Positions 36,869 to 44,331 of a stretch of 64,000 bases of DNA are shown here, one piece after another. Position numbers and translations under genes: made by a program. Origin of the DNA: JALOAD01 sp023228995 [NCBI: Candidatus Muiribacterium halophilum] (lineage in GTDB: Bacteria; Muiribacteriota; Muiribacteriia; Muiribacteriales). Location of the stretch: NCBI GenBank assembly GCA_023228995.1, contig JALOAD010000008.1, forward strand, positions 1 through 64,000. The letters are read 5' to 3'. Under the pieces are notes generated by a model. It saw nothing but the letters and a program-made list of their open reading frames with translations, ran no database searches and was not told the origin of the DNA. Position 1 is the stretch's first letter; each line of letters starts with the position of its first letter.

Positions 36869-37459
36869 TTAAATTTTTTTATAATATCTATAATATTCAT
36901 AAATACCAGACCATGTAGCTCTGTGAAAAAGAAGTTTTATAAAAAACCAAAATATTTTCCATAAATAAATAGTTATTTCACCTTTTCCTTGATAATCAAA
37001 CAATTCTTTTTCATAATCAGGTTCTATAACACAAAAAATACCATCAGGAAGAATATTATTAAATATAATTGAAAATATATGTATTTGAGAAAGAATATAA
37101 TACTCTCTAAAACCAATTTTAATTTCTACACCAAGTTTTTTAATATCAACAATCTTTAACAGACTCAAAATATGTCTTATAAAAAAAGATATTACAAAAT
37201 ATATTCTTTCATAATCAGGATCATATTTTTTGACTTTATTTTTACCTGTTTTTTTTTCAAAAATTATGAACAAGCCAAAAAGTTTCAATTTTAAAACTGT
37301 CTTTTTTTTATTTTTTCTAAATAATAAATCAACAATAAAAAAATCACACATTAAAAAATATTTATTTATATCTCCTGTAAAATATACAGTATATGGATAA
37401 AATACAAGAACACCTAAAAAAGTTATCAAAAATATTAAGAAATATAAAAAAAAGATCAA
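36869..37459 (-). CDS. DUF2953-like membrane protein
   Basis: A 196-residue protein with an N-terminal membrane helix (FFLYFLIFLITFLGVLVFYP) and moderately hydrophobic later segments. The pattern VEIKIGFREYYILSQIH and GIFCVIEPDYEKELFDYQGKGEITIYLWKI resembles DUF2953 (Bacillus YtfI), which is often paired with the GerW family found at 29633-30019. The start is TTG with GGAGTG just upstream; no ATG fits. It follows the secreted protein gene by 3 bases and is probably co-transcribed with it. Function unknown. Confidence 0.65.
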   Translation of the reverse strand: MIFFLYFLIFLITFLGVLVFYPYTVYFTGDINKYFLMCDFFIVDLLFRKNKKKTVLKLKLFGLFIIFEKKTGKNKVKKYDPDYERIYFVISFFIRHILSLLKIVDIKKLGVEIKIGFREYYILSQIHIFSIIFNNILPDGIFCVIEPDYEKELFDYQGKGEITIYLWKIFWFFIKLLFHRATWSGIYEYYRYYKKI

Positions 37460-37462
37460 ATA

Positions 37463-38059
37463 TCACTCCATAGAATTAATAAATTCAACTTCAGCATTTT
37501 TTATTATTTCAGGATTTTTTATATTATAAAAATAAAATCTCTCTATTATTTCATGATTTTGTTTTAATATTGAAATCATAAATGAAAAAATCTTTTCAAT
37601 AACTATATTTCCCCCACTATCTTTTAAAACAACCTTCATCTTACCGTTTTCAACAAATTTTTGAGAAATATTTTTAAGCTTAACCTCAACACAAATCCTA
37701 TTTTCTGAAACAAAAAGCAATTTTTGATCCAATACTTTTATTATATCTTTTTTATATTCCAAAGTGTCAAGAATATCACTTATTTTAGAAAGTAAATTTC
37801 TTACCTCTTCAAAATTCTTTTTTTCAAGCTTTTCAAAAGCTTCTCCAAAATAATTTATTATTTCAAGTATTTTCATTTTTTCGTCAATACTTCTGATATT
37901 ATCCTGACCAGATGATATATTTTTTTCTTCAAGTTTTTTTATAACAAACTCAGCTTTCTTTTTAAAAAGCAATACTTCATCAGTATCATATAATTCACAA
38001 AAAGTATTAAAATTTAAAAATATTAAAAAAACAAAAATTAAAAAGTTTTTTTTATTCAA
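37463..38059 (-). CDS. Small secreted or periplasmic protein, hypothetical
   Basis: A protein of about 198 residues with a signal peptide (FLIFVFLIFLNFNTFC) ending in a Cys that could be a lipobox (NTFC). The helical N-terminal half (FKKKAEFVIKKLEE, EKLEKKNFEEVRNLLSKISDILD) is followed by a beta-rich end with VEVKLKNISQKFVENGKMKVVLKDSGGNIV, similar in style to FxLYD-type domains. I favour a TTG start giving NKKNFLIF, 12 bases after AAAGGA; the earlier ATG has no ribosome site. It overlaps the crotonase stop by 8 bases. No family recognised. Confidence 0.55.
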   Translation of the reverse strand: MNKKNFLIFVFLIFLNFNTFCELYDTDEVLLFKKKAEFVIKKLEEKNISSGQDNIRSIDEKMKILEIINYFGEAFEKLEKKNFEEVRNLLSKISDILDTLEYKKDIIKVLDQKLLFVSENRICVEVKLKNISQKFVENGKMKVVLKDSGGNIVIEKIFSFMISILKQNHEIIERFYFYNIKNPEIIKNAEVEFINSME

Positions 38060-38822
38060 AATTAGGCTTTTTCCTTTCAATAAATGCACTCATACCATTT
38101 TTTTGATCATTGTGAGTAAAACAACTAGCAAAAAGAATTTCTTCAGTTTTAAGAGCTTCGTATTTAGGCATTTCTATACCTTGCTCTATAGCTTTTTTTG
38201 CAATGATAACAGCATTAAAACTCTTACTTATAATATTTAAAGCTATTTTTTTTGCTTCGTCAATAAGTTCTTCAGGTTCAGTAACTTTAACAACTATACC
38301 CATTTTTTCAGCTTCTTCTGCTTTTAAAGTATCTCCACTAAAAATAACATATTTTGCAAGAGAAACACCTATAAGTCTTGATAATCTCTGAGTTGCACCA
38401 AATCCTGGAATTATACCAAGACTAACTTCAGGCTGACCTAATTTTGCTCGTTTTGAAGCAATTCTTATATCACATGCTAATGCAAGTTCAAGTCCACCAC
38501 CAAGTGCATAACCATTAATCGCAGCAATAGTAATAAAAGGAGCCTGTTCAATTTTAGAAAAAACCCTATGTCCTAGCTTTGCATAATCTAAAGCTTGCTG
38601 ATAATTCATTTCTTTCATTTCAGCAATGTCAGCACCAGCAACAAAAGATTTTTCAATTCCAGTTATAATAAGTACCTTTACATTTTCTTTTGATATTTCA
38701 TCAATTATTTTTTCAAAATCATTTAATAATTCAGTGCTTAAAGAGTTCAAACTCTTTGGCGCATTAATTATAAGTCTATATATATTATTATCTTTTTCTA
38801 AAACAAAAAATTTATATGACAT
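38052..38822 (-). CDS. crt: Enoyl-CoA hydratase (crotonase)
   Basis: A 256-residue crotonase-fold enzyme that interconverts 3-hydroxybutyryl-CoA and crotonyl-CoA. It has the oxyanion-hole and substrate motifs FVAGADIAEM and AAINGYALGGGLELALACDIRIA, and the two catalytic Glu positions (GQPEVSLGIIPGFGATQRL). It starts right after the 3-hydroxybutyryl-CoA dehydrogenase stop and shares its promoter. It joins acetyl-CoA-derived acetoacetyl-CoA to the crotonyl-CoA made from lysine. Confidence 0.93.
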   Translation of the reverse strand: MSYKFFVLEKDNNIYRLIINAPKSLNSLSTELLNDFEKIIDEISKENVKVLIITGIEKSFVAGADIAEMKEMNYQQALDYAKLGHRVFSKIEQAPFITIAAINGYALGGGLELALACDIRIASKRAKLGQPEVSLGIIPGFGATQRLSRLIGVSLAKYVIFSGDTLKAEEAEKMGIVVKVTEPEELIDEAKKIALNIISKSFNAVIIAKKAIEQGIEMPKYEALKTEEILFASCFTHNDQKNGMSAFIERKKPNFE

Positions 38823-39680
38823 TTATTTACCCTCTCCATAATTATAAAATCCTCTTCCAGACTTTCTTCCAAGATAACCTGCATTTACCATCTTAACAAG
38901 AAGCGGACAAGGTCTATATTTTGAATCTTTAAAGCCATCATAAAGCACTTCCATAATAGAAAGACAAACATCAAGACCTATAAGATCTCCTAAAGCTAGC
39001 GGTCCCATCGGGTGAGAAGCTCCAAGCTTCATTACAGTATCGATATTTTCAGCTTTTCCAACTCCTTCCATAAGACAAAAACAAGCTTCATTTATCATAG
39101 GAATAAGCAATCTATTAACTGCAAAACCTGGATAATCATTTACTTCAACTGGAGTTTTATCCATTTTAAGTGATATATCATTAACAATATCATAAGTTTG
39201 CTGACTAGTTGCAATTCCACGAATAACTTCAACAAGTTTCATCATAGGAACAGGATTCATAAAATGCATTCCTATAATCTTTTCAGCTCTATTAGTAACA
39301 CCAGCAATCTCAGTTATAGATATAGAAGATGTATTTGTTGCAAGTATAGTATTTTTTGGCATTAAATTATCGAGTTTTTTAAAAATATCAAGTTTGAGCT
39401 GTTTGTTTTCAGTTGCAGCTTCAATTACAATATCACAATCTTTAAGTTCATCTATATTAAAAACACAATTTAAAGAATTTATATATTCATTTGAAGATTT
39501 CTTAAGATTACCTTTTCTTTCCATTCTTGCAAGATTTTTAGAAAGAATATTTTTACCATTTTCCATAGCTTTTTCATTTACTTCACAAACAGTAACATCA
39601 AAACCAGAAACCAACGATACAGTGACAATTCCACTACCCATTGTCCCAAAACCAATAACACCTATTTTATTAACTTCCAT
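38823..39680 (-). CDS. hbd: 3-hydroxybutyryl-CoA dehydrogenase
   Basis: A 285-residue NAD(P)-dependent enzyme reducing acetoacetyl-CoA to 3-hydroxybutyryl-CoA. The N-terminal GVIGFGTMGSGI is the nucleotide fold, ATNTSSISITEIA and the catalytic-His motif GMHFMNPVPMMKLVEV follow, and VEVNDYPGFAVNRLLIPMINEA marks the C-terminal domain. Length is typical of clostridial Hbd. A strong promoter lies 48-76 bases upstream. With Crt and the thiolase it forms the standard butyrate branch; butyryl-CoA dehydrogenase and its electron-transfer flavoproteins are not in this window. Confidence 0.95.
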   Translation of the reverse strand: MEVNKIGVIGFGTMGSGIVTVSLVSGFDVTVCEVNEKAMENGKNILSKNLARMERKGNLKKSSNEYINSLNCVFNIDELKDCDIVIEAATENKQLKLDIFKKLDNLMPKNTILATNTSSISITEIAGVTNRAEKIIGMHFMNPVPMMKLVEVIRGIATSQQTYDIVNDISLKMDKTPVEVNDYPGFAVNRLLIPMINEACFCLMEGVGKAENIDTVMKLGASHPMGPLALGDLIGLDVCLSIMEVLYDGFKDSKYRPCPLLVKMVNAGYLGRKSGRGFYNYGEGK

Positions 39681-39727
39681 AACTAATAACCCCCTGTAAT
39701 GCTATAAAAATTTATTTTTTCATCATC

Positions 39728-39756
39728 ATTATAATACAAAAAAAATATATTAACAA
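39728..39756 (-). promoter_or_regulatory. Predicted promoter of hbd-crt
   Basis: On the minus strand, TTGTTA, 17 bases, then a perfect TATAAT. It lies 48 bases upstream of the hbd start and is one of the best promoter matches in the window. Confidence 0.65.
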
Positions 39757-39830
39757 TTGTGAGTTAGTTTATATAAAATAAAGTTCTGTATAAAATAATC
39801 AGAGAATTTATGTTAAAATAATTTTAGAAT

Positions 39831-39973
39831 TAACACGAAGGCGATAACGGATTTGTAGGGTTTGTAGGGTTTAAATATTTTCCCAACTCCCGAATCTCGG
39901 GCTTTCCCGGCTTCTATAATTAATAATTATTTTTATCCCGTTCTTATACTCTTATACCGCTTTTATACTGTTT
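39831..39973. repeat. Intergenic repeat-like stretch
   Basis: It contains AACACGAAGGCGATAACGG, a direct repeat of TTTGTAGGG, and CCCGAATCTCGGGCTTTCCC, in which CCCGA and TCGGG can pair. A set of CTTATAC/TTTATAC words is repeated about every 10 bases at 39933-39980. The base composition is less AT-rich than the surroundings, as in other repeat patches here. It separates the MFS gene end from the hbd promoter. Confidence 0.4.
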
Positions 39974-41143
39974 TTATACTTTCTTTATCCTTTTTTCTGT
40001 AATATAATTTATTATCAGAACTATAAAAAGCATTGCAATACAAACATTTATTGCATAAGAATAACTTCCAGACATATCTTTCAAATATCCGGCTGTAGAA
40101 GGTCCAATTAATGCTGCTAAACCATAGGATAGAAAACAAATCGGATATAAAAATGAAAATAATTTCATTCCAAATTTTTCCACAACAGATGATGCATAAA
40201 CAACAAAACAGCCACCAAAACCCATTCCAGCAAAAAAAATAACTATAATAAGGAATTCAACTTGTAATTTTAAAGTAAAAAACACAAATGTTAAAAAAAT
40301 TGAAATCAAAGATAACTTTATAGTCTTTGCAGACTTAAATCTATCATATATCTTTCCCCACAAAATTCTACCTGTAATATTTCCTAGTGAAAAAATTGAA
40401 ATACTCAAAGTTGCAAAAAATTCTCCTACACCTAAACTCAACATCATAGGTTTAAGGTTCCCTATTATTAGAAGTCCAGAAAAAGTTCCTGCAAACATAC
40501 CAAGAATAATTGTAAAAAAAGATTTTGAAAATACATGTTCTTTAATGCTAATTTTATTGTTTTTTTCAACATAATATCCATGATTTAATGGCTCAGCAAG
40601 AAAAAGTGAGCTTATAACAGCAGCAAGTCCAAAATAAATACCTATAATTAAAAAAACATCTCCAATAACTAAATTCATATTAAAAACAAAATACTCAACA
40701 ACATAGTTTAAAATTATTGCTCCGCCTCCAAAACCTGCAACAGCAATACCAGTTATAAGACCACGATTTTTAGGAAACCATTTCATACCCGTCGACATAG
40801 GACAAACATATCCAAAACCAACACCTATACCGGCAATAATACCAAGACTAATAATTATTAAAAAAAATGAATTGCCTGCAAAAGATGCTAAAATATAACC
40901 CAATGCAAAAAAGATAGAACCGATTAGAGATGTGATTCTCGGACCAAATTTATTTAAAAAATAGCCTGCTGGAATTGTAGAAACAGAAAAAACAGCAATC
41001 ATAACACCAAAAACAAGTCCACATTGACCTTTTGAAAATCCATAATTTTCAGTAAGAGATGGAACAAAAGCACTCCAGGCATATATTCCACCTAATATTG
41101 TCTGTAGAATAATTCCTGCAAAAAGTACAACCCATTTTTTCAA
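39974..41143 (-). CDS. MFS transporter, OFA (oxalate/formate antiporter)-like family
   Basis: A 389-residue permease with about 12 membrane helices. The N-terminal GIILQTILGGIYAWSAFVP and the cytoplasmic loop GYFLNKFGPR are typical of the OFA group, which exchanges small carboxylates. The start is TTG with AAGGAG 8 bases upstream. It sits between hbd-crt and thiolase genes, so export of a fermentation acid or exchange of a carboxylate is a reasonable inference, not shown. The upstream region carries TATAAT and a perfect 7-base inverted repeat (41173-41190). Confidence 0.85.
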   Translation of the reverse strand: MKKWVVLFAGIILQTILGGIYAWSAFVPSLTENYGFSKGQCGLVFGVMIAVFSVSTIPAGYFLNKFGPRITSLIGSIFFALGYILASFAGNSFFLIIISLGIIAGIGVGFGYVCPMSTGMKWFPKNRGLITGIAVAGFGGGAIILNYVVEYFVFNMNLVIGDVFLIIGIYFGLAAVISSLFLAEPLNHGYYVEKNNKISIKEHVFSKSFFTIILGMFAGTFSGLLIIGNLKPMMLSLGVGEFFATLSISIFSLGNITGRILWGKIYDRFKSAKTIKLSLISIFLTFVFFTLKLQVEFLIIVIFFAGMGFGGCFVVYASSVVEKFGMKLFSFLYPICFLSYGLAALIGPSTAGYLKDMSGSYSYAINVCIAMLFIVLIINYITEKRIKKV

Positions 41144-41172
41144 AACATAAACTCCTTATTTATTCGAGTTTT

Positions 41173-41190
41173 TAATTGAGGTTTCAATTA
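41173..41190. promoter_or_regulatory. Operator-like inverted repeat upstream of the MFS gene (copy 2)
   Basis: TAATTGA-GGTT-TCAATTA is a perfect 7-base inverted repeat. It overlaps the presumed transcript start: on the minus strand a TATAAT at its upstream edge is followed by it directly. Related sites precede the PilZ gene (14529) and the TPR gene (59777). Confidence 0.5.
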
Positions 41191-41279
41191 TACTAAAATT
41201 TTGATTATTTCGTAAATTTTTTTTATTTTTTTATGTATTCCTATATTCAAGGGAATGACAGAACTAAAAACAAAAACAG

Positions 41280-41305
41280 ATACCGACTCAGAAACATACC
41301 GGTAT
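41280..41305. repeat. Dispersed hairpin repeat, copy 2
   Basis: ATACCG and CGGTAT arms enclose ACTCAGAAACATAC, followed by GACA. It has the same layout as the copies at 383, 41505 and 42832; both arms have co-varied relative to the 41505 copy (ATACCG/CGGTAT against ATCCCGG/CCGGGAT), which supports pairing. Confidence 0.6.
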
Positions 41306-41369
41306 GACAAAATATAACAATATGTTGCTTTTTATTAATTTAACAAGATAATTTTGATTTTTATAAAAG

Positions 41370-41405
41370 ATTAAAAAAATATGTCTGTCAGCAATTACGA
41401 GAAAA
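41370..41405. repeat. Single end of the TIR-bounded element
   Basis: ATTAAAAAAATATGTCTGTC followed by AGCAATTACGAGAA matches the left end of the 55044-55274 element (ATTAAAAAAAATATGTCTGT, then TGGGAATTAAGAGAA). No inverted partner is found nearby, so this looks like a solo or decayed end. Confidence 0.5.
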
Positions 41406-41504
41406 GGAAGGTAATGAGATATTTTATATGGATGTAAAATATTGAATAGAACCGAATGATTATTTTTTTGCGTTATTGTAATGATAAAAAAAATCAAAAA
41501 CGAG

Positions 41505-41556
41505 ATCCCGGCTCAGAATCATGCCGGGATGACAGTTTCTCAGAATCATGCCGGGA
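41505..41556. repeat. Dispersed hairpin repeat, copy 3 plus truncated copy 4
   Basis: ATCCCGGC (41505-41512) and GCCGGGAT (41523-41530) form a perfect 8-base stem with a 10-base loop, followed by GACA. Directly after, TCTCAGAATCATGCCGGGAT repeats the loop and right arm alone. On the minus strand the stem is followed by CTCG and T runs, 81 bases past the thiolase stop, so it may work as that gene's terminator. Confidence 0.65.
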
Positions 41557-41610
41557 TTTTAATATTTTTAATACTTTTATATTTTAATAAAAAAATAAAT
41601 TTAAAAAAAA

Positions 41611-42792
41611 TTAAATCATTTCAACACAAACAGCAATACCCATACCACCACCAATACATAATGTTGCAATACCTTTTTTATTGTTTCTTCTTTTCATCTC
41701 ATGAATTAAAGTAACAAGAATTCTTGTTCCACTCGCTCCAACAGGATGACCCAAAGCAATAGCTCCACCATTAACATTAACTTTTTGTGTATCCCAAGCT
41801 AATTCTCTATTAACAGCAATTGACTGTACAGCAAAAGCTTCATTAGCTTCTATAAGATCAAGATCTGATATTTCCCATTTAGCTTTGGAAATAGCTTTTT
41901 TTACAGCAGGTATAGGCCCAAGTCCCATAACATCAGGAGAAACACCAGCCTGAGCATAACTTACAATCTTTGCAATCTTTTTAAGATTATATTTTTTACA
42001 AGCTTGTTCACTAGCTAAAAGCACTGCAGCTGCACCATCATTTATACCTGAAGCATTAGCAGCACTTACAGTACCATCTTTTTTAAAAGCTGAACGAACT
42101 TTTGATACTGATTCATAAGTAACACCTTTTTTTATATATTCATCCTCTTCAAACACTATAGGATCTTTTTTTCTCATAGGTATAAGTACAGGAACTATTT
42201 CATCTTTAAATTTCCCGTCTTTTTGTGCTTTTTCTGCTTTATTTTGAGAACTTACAGCAAATTTATCCTGTTCTTCTTTTGAAATATTCATTTTTTCAGC
42301 AATATTCTCAGCTGTTATTCCCATATGATAGTCATTGAAAATATCAGTAAGACCATCTTTTATCATTGAATCTATAATTTCACCATGACCCATTCTATAG
42401 CCATTTCTAGCTTTTGGTAGAAGATAAGGAGCATTTGTCATACTTTCAGCTCCACCTGCAATAATTAATTCTGCATCCTCACACATTATTGCTTGAGCTG
42501 CCATTTCTACAGTTCTTAATCCAGAACCACAAACCATATTAACAGTAACAGCAGTTTTTTCAACAGGAATACCTGAATTAATAGCTGACTGTCTAGCAAG
42601 ATTTTGACCTATTCCAGCTTGAAGTATACAACCCATTATTACTTCATCAATTTCTTCGCCTTTAAGAGCATTTCTTTCAAGAATGCTTTTAACCACAGTC
42701 GTACCAAGTTCCACAGCTGAAACTCCTGAAAGAGCTCCATTAAAACTTCCAACAGCTGTTCTTACAGCATCAACAATATAGACTTCTCTCAT
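41611..42792 (-). CDS. thl: Acetyl-CoA C-acetyltransferase (thiolase)
   Basis: A 393-residue thiolase that splits acetoacetyl-CoA with CoA to two acetyl-CoA or condenses them. Catalytic Cys88 is in VNMVCGSGL, the His is in [14 protein letters not shown], and the second Cys is in LCIGGGMG. The start [15 protein letters not shown] has GGGAG 7 bases upstream; earlier Met codons lack a site. It lies downstream of kal, separated by a 400-base repeat region. In lysine fermentation it consumes the acetoacetyl-CoA produced by the CoA-transferase. Confidence 0.96.
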   Translation of the reverse strand: MREVYIVDAVRTAVGSFNGALSGVSAVELGTTVVKSILERNALKGEEIDEVIMGCILQAGIGQNLARQSAINSGIPVEKTAVTVNMVCGSGLRTVEMAAQAIMCEDAELIIAGGAESMTNAPYLLPKARNGYRMGHGEIIDSMIKDGLTDIFNDYHMGITAENIAEKMNISKEEQDKFAVSSQNKAEKAQKDGKFKDEIVPVLIPMRKKDPIVFEEDEYIKKGVTYESVSKVRSAFKKDGTVSAANASGINDGAAAVLLASEQACKKYNLKKIAKIVSYAQAGVSPDVMGLGPIPAVKKAISKAKWEISDLDLIEANEAFAVQSIAVNRELAWDTQKVNVNGGAIALGHPVGASGTRILVTLIHEMKRRNNKKGIATLCIGGGMGIAVCVEMI

Positions 42793-42831
42793 TTTTTTCT
42801 CCCTTAACATTATTAACAAAACTTTAAAACA

Positions 42832-42863
42832 GATTCCGCCTCAAAAACATACCGGCATGACAG
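42832..42863. repeat. Dispersed hairpin repeat, copy 5
   Basis: GATTCCGCCTCAAAAACATA followed by CCGGCATGACAG. The arms are partly decayed, but the CTCAnAAnCATnCCGGnATGACA frame is kept. It lies about 40 bases upstream of the thiolase start. Confidence 0.55.
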
Positions 42864-42934
42864 AGATAAAGAAAGTTAGTACTAGCTTCGCTCGTTAGTA
42901 AAAACCTTTCGGTCTAGTTTAAAAACCTTTAACT

Positions 42935-43039
42935 AAAATGTGACTGCAACTCTCCGGTAACATAGTGACTTTGTTTTTTTGTCACTAATGTCATAAAATG
43001 ACCAGTCATAAAATGACATGTCACGCTCTATCTGTCACA
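42935..43039. repeat. Composite intergenic repeat, copy D
   Basis: AATGTGACTGCAACTCTCCG, GTAACATAGTGACTT, TTGTCACTAATGTCATAAAA, then CATGTCACGCTCTATCTGTC. It aligns with 425-547 over its length, except for an internal insertion of about 40 bases there and a local tandem duplication of CATAAAATGAC here. Confidence 0.65.
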
Positions 43040-43166
43040 GTTTCACTGTTCTTTCTTTTAACTCTTTAACCCTCAACCCTCAACTCTTTCACCATTTCAC
43101 TATTTTAATACTTGCTCTTTAATATTTTCACACATATAAAAAGTTTTTACAACATTTATTTTTGCT

Positions 43167-43188
43167 TTGCAATAACCGGTTACCGCAA
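43167..43188. other. Inverted repeat just downstream of kal
   Basis: TTGC-AA-TAACCGGTTA-CC-GCAA folds into a 9-pair stem with a 2-base mismatch; its centre is a perfect 10-base palindrome. It lies 8 bases beyond the kal stop codon. No T run follows on the minus strand, so it is more likely an mRNA 3' stabiliser or weak terminator. Confidence 0.4.
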
Positions 43189-43195
43189 CGCAACA

Positions 43196-43588
43196 TCAAT
43201 TCCTCTGAAATTCTTTTGGAACAACACAAGTTCCATGAGCTTTACAAACTAATACAGGTTCTTCTAATACATCGCAAGCTGATGCAACCGAAGAATTTGC
43301 TGAAGTAATTACTTTATAAGCTTCAAAACTCATTACTCTTGAAGAATTTCCTATATGTTCGATATATCCTCTCGCTTCAATAAAATCTCCTCCAAATACA
43401 GGAGCCATAAATTCAACATTATCATAAGCAACAAAAAGACCTTCATCTCCGTCTGCTCTTATGAGTAATTCAGTTGCAACATCACCAAAAAGTTGAAGTA
43501 ATCTAGCTCCATCAACAAGATTCCCAGCATAATGAGCATCACTACTACTCATTCTAACTCTAATAAGACTTTCAATTCTTTTTTTCAT
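43196..43588 (-). CDS. kal: 3-aminobutyryl-CoA ammonia-lyase
   Basis: A 130-residue hotdog-fold enzyme that removes ammonia from L-3-aminobutyryl-CoA to give crotonyl-CoA, the last dedicated step of lysine fermentation. Recognised from length, position after kamE and the patterns [35 protein letters not shown] and KAHGTCVVP, as in the Clostridium and Fusobacterium enzyme. GAGGTG precedes the ATG. It lies 8 bases after kamE, at the 3' end of the main kam operon. Confidence 0.93.
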   Translation of the reverse strand: MKKRIESLIRVRMSSSDAHYAGNLVDGARLLQLFGDVATELLIRADGDEGLFVAYDNVEFMAPVFGGDFIEARGYIEHIGNSSRVMSFEAYKVITSANSSVASACDVLEEPVLVCKAHGTCVVPKEFQRN

Positions 43589-43596
43589 TTTTCACC

Positions 43597-44331
43597 TCAT
43601 TTATTCCTATTTCTTTCAACTATTTTTTCACAAACAAAAGTAGCAACATGGTCAGCATAAGTTCCTCTTCCAAAACCAGCATCATATCCAAGTTCCAGAG
43701 CTAATTTATTACTGATTCTAGGACCACCTGCAATTATTATAATATCTTTTCTAATACCTTCTGCTTCTATCATCTCAACAAATTCTGTAAGATTTTTTAC
43801 ATGCACTTCTTTTTGCGTTACAACTTGTGATATAAGAATAGCATCTGCTTTGACTTTTTTTGCAAATTCTATAAGTTCTTCATTAAGTACCTGAGCTCCA
43901 AGATTATAAGCATCTATCATAGGATATCTTTCAAGTCCATAATGAAAATTATACCCTTTCATATTCATTATAGCATCAATTCCAACAGTATGTGCATCTG
44001 AACCTGTACAAGCACCTACTATTACAAGTTTTCTACCAATTTCTTTTTTTATAAAATCATTTACTTCATAATAATCCATAAAATTCTCAGTAGCTTCTTT
44101 AACCTGAATATTACTATAATCTATGCTTATATCAGTTTTTCCATAAACAATATAAAAAGTAAATTCTTCGGAAAGTGATGTTGAATAAACTACTTCAGCT
44201 TCTTTGAAACCTGCTTTTAAAGTAAATAATCTTGCTGCTTCTTCACCTTTAATATTGTTTTTTACAGGAAGAGTAAAAGAAAGTTGTACAGCACCATCAT
44301 CTAAAGTATCACCATAAGGTCTTATATTCAT
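43597..44331 (-). CDS. kamE: Lysine 5,6-aminomutase beta subunit
   Basis: The B12- and PLP-binding small subunit, 244 residues. The cobalamin motif is SDAHTVG (His114 as lower axial ligand). Lys125 follows exactly 11 residues later, the same spacing as the His133/Lys144 pair I recall for the C. sticklandii enzyme, in which that Lys forms the internal aldimine with PLP. With KamD it moves the terminal amino group of beta-lysine to make 3,5-diaminohexanoate. GGAGG precedes the ATG, which overlaps the kamD stop by 4 bases. Confidence 0.95.
   Translation of the reverse strand: MNIRPYGDTLDDGAVQLSFTLPVKNNIKGEEAARLFTLKAGFKEAEVVYSTSLSEEFTFYIVYGKTDISIDYSNIQVKEATENFMDYYEVNDFIKKEIGRKLVIVGACTGSDAHTVGIDAIMNMKGYNFHYGLERYPMIDAYNLGAQVLNEELIEFAKKVKADAILISQVVTQKEVHVKNLTEFVEMIEAEGIRKDIIIIAGGPRISNKLALELGYDAGFGRGTYADHVATFVCEKIVERNRNK

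Larger units (their letters stand above)
41144..41610. other. Repeat-rich gap between thiolase and MFS genes
   Basis: No gene is seen. The gap holds the MFS promoter region, two hairpin repeats of the GATGACA family (41280-41305 and 41505-41530, plus a truncated third at 41537-41556), and a single TATGTCTGT repeat end (41370-41405). Short open frames here only read through these repeats. Confidence 0.6.
42793..43195. other. Repeat-filled gap between kal and thl
   Basis: No gene. It contains hairpin repeat copy 5 (42832-42863), composite repeat copy D (42935-43039), a CAACCCTC/TTTCAC-rich tail (43068-43105) and an inverted repeat just after kal (43167-43188). The thiolase promoter, if separate, must lie in the first 100 bases; I see no strong match. 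Confidence 0.55.

Noticed and set aside
38203-38391. CRISPR-like or tandem repeat search across the window
   Set aside because: No array of regularly spaced identical repeats was seen here or elsewhere; the only repeats are dispersed or short inverted ones.
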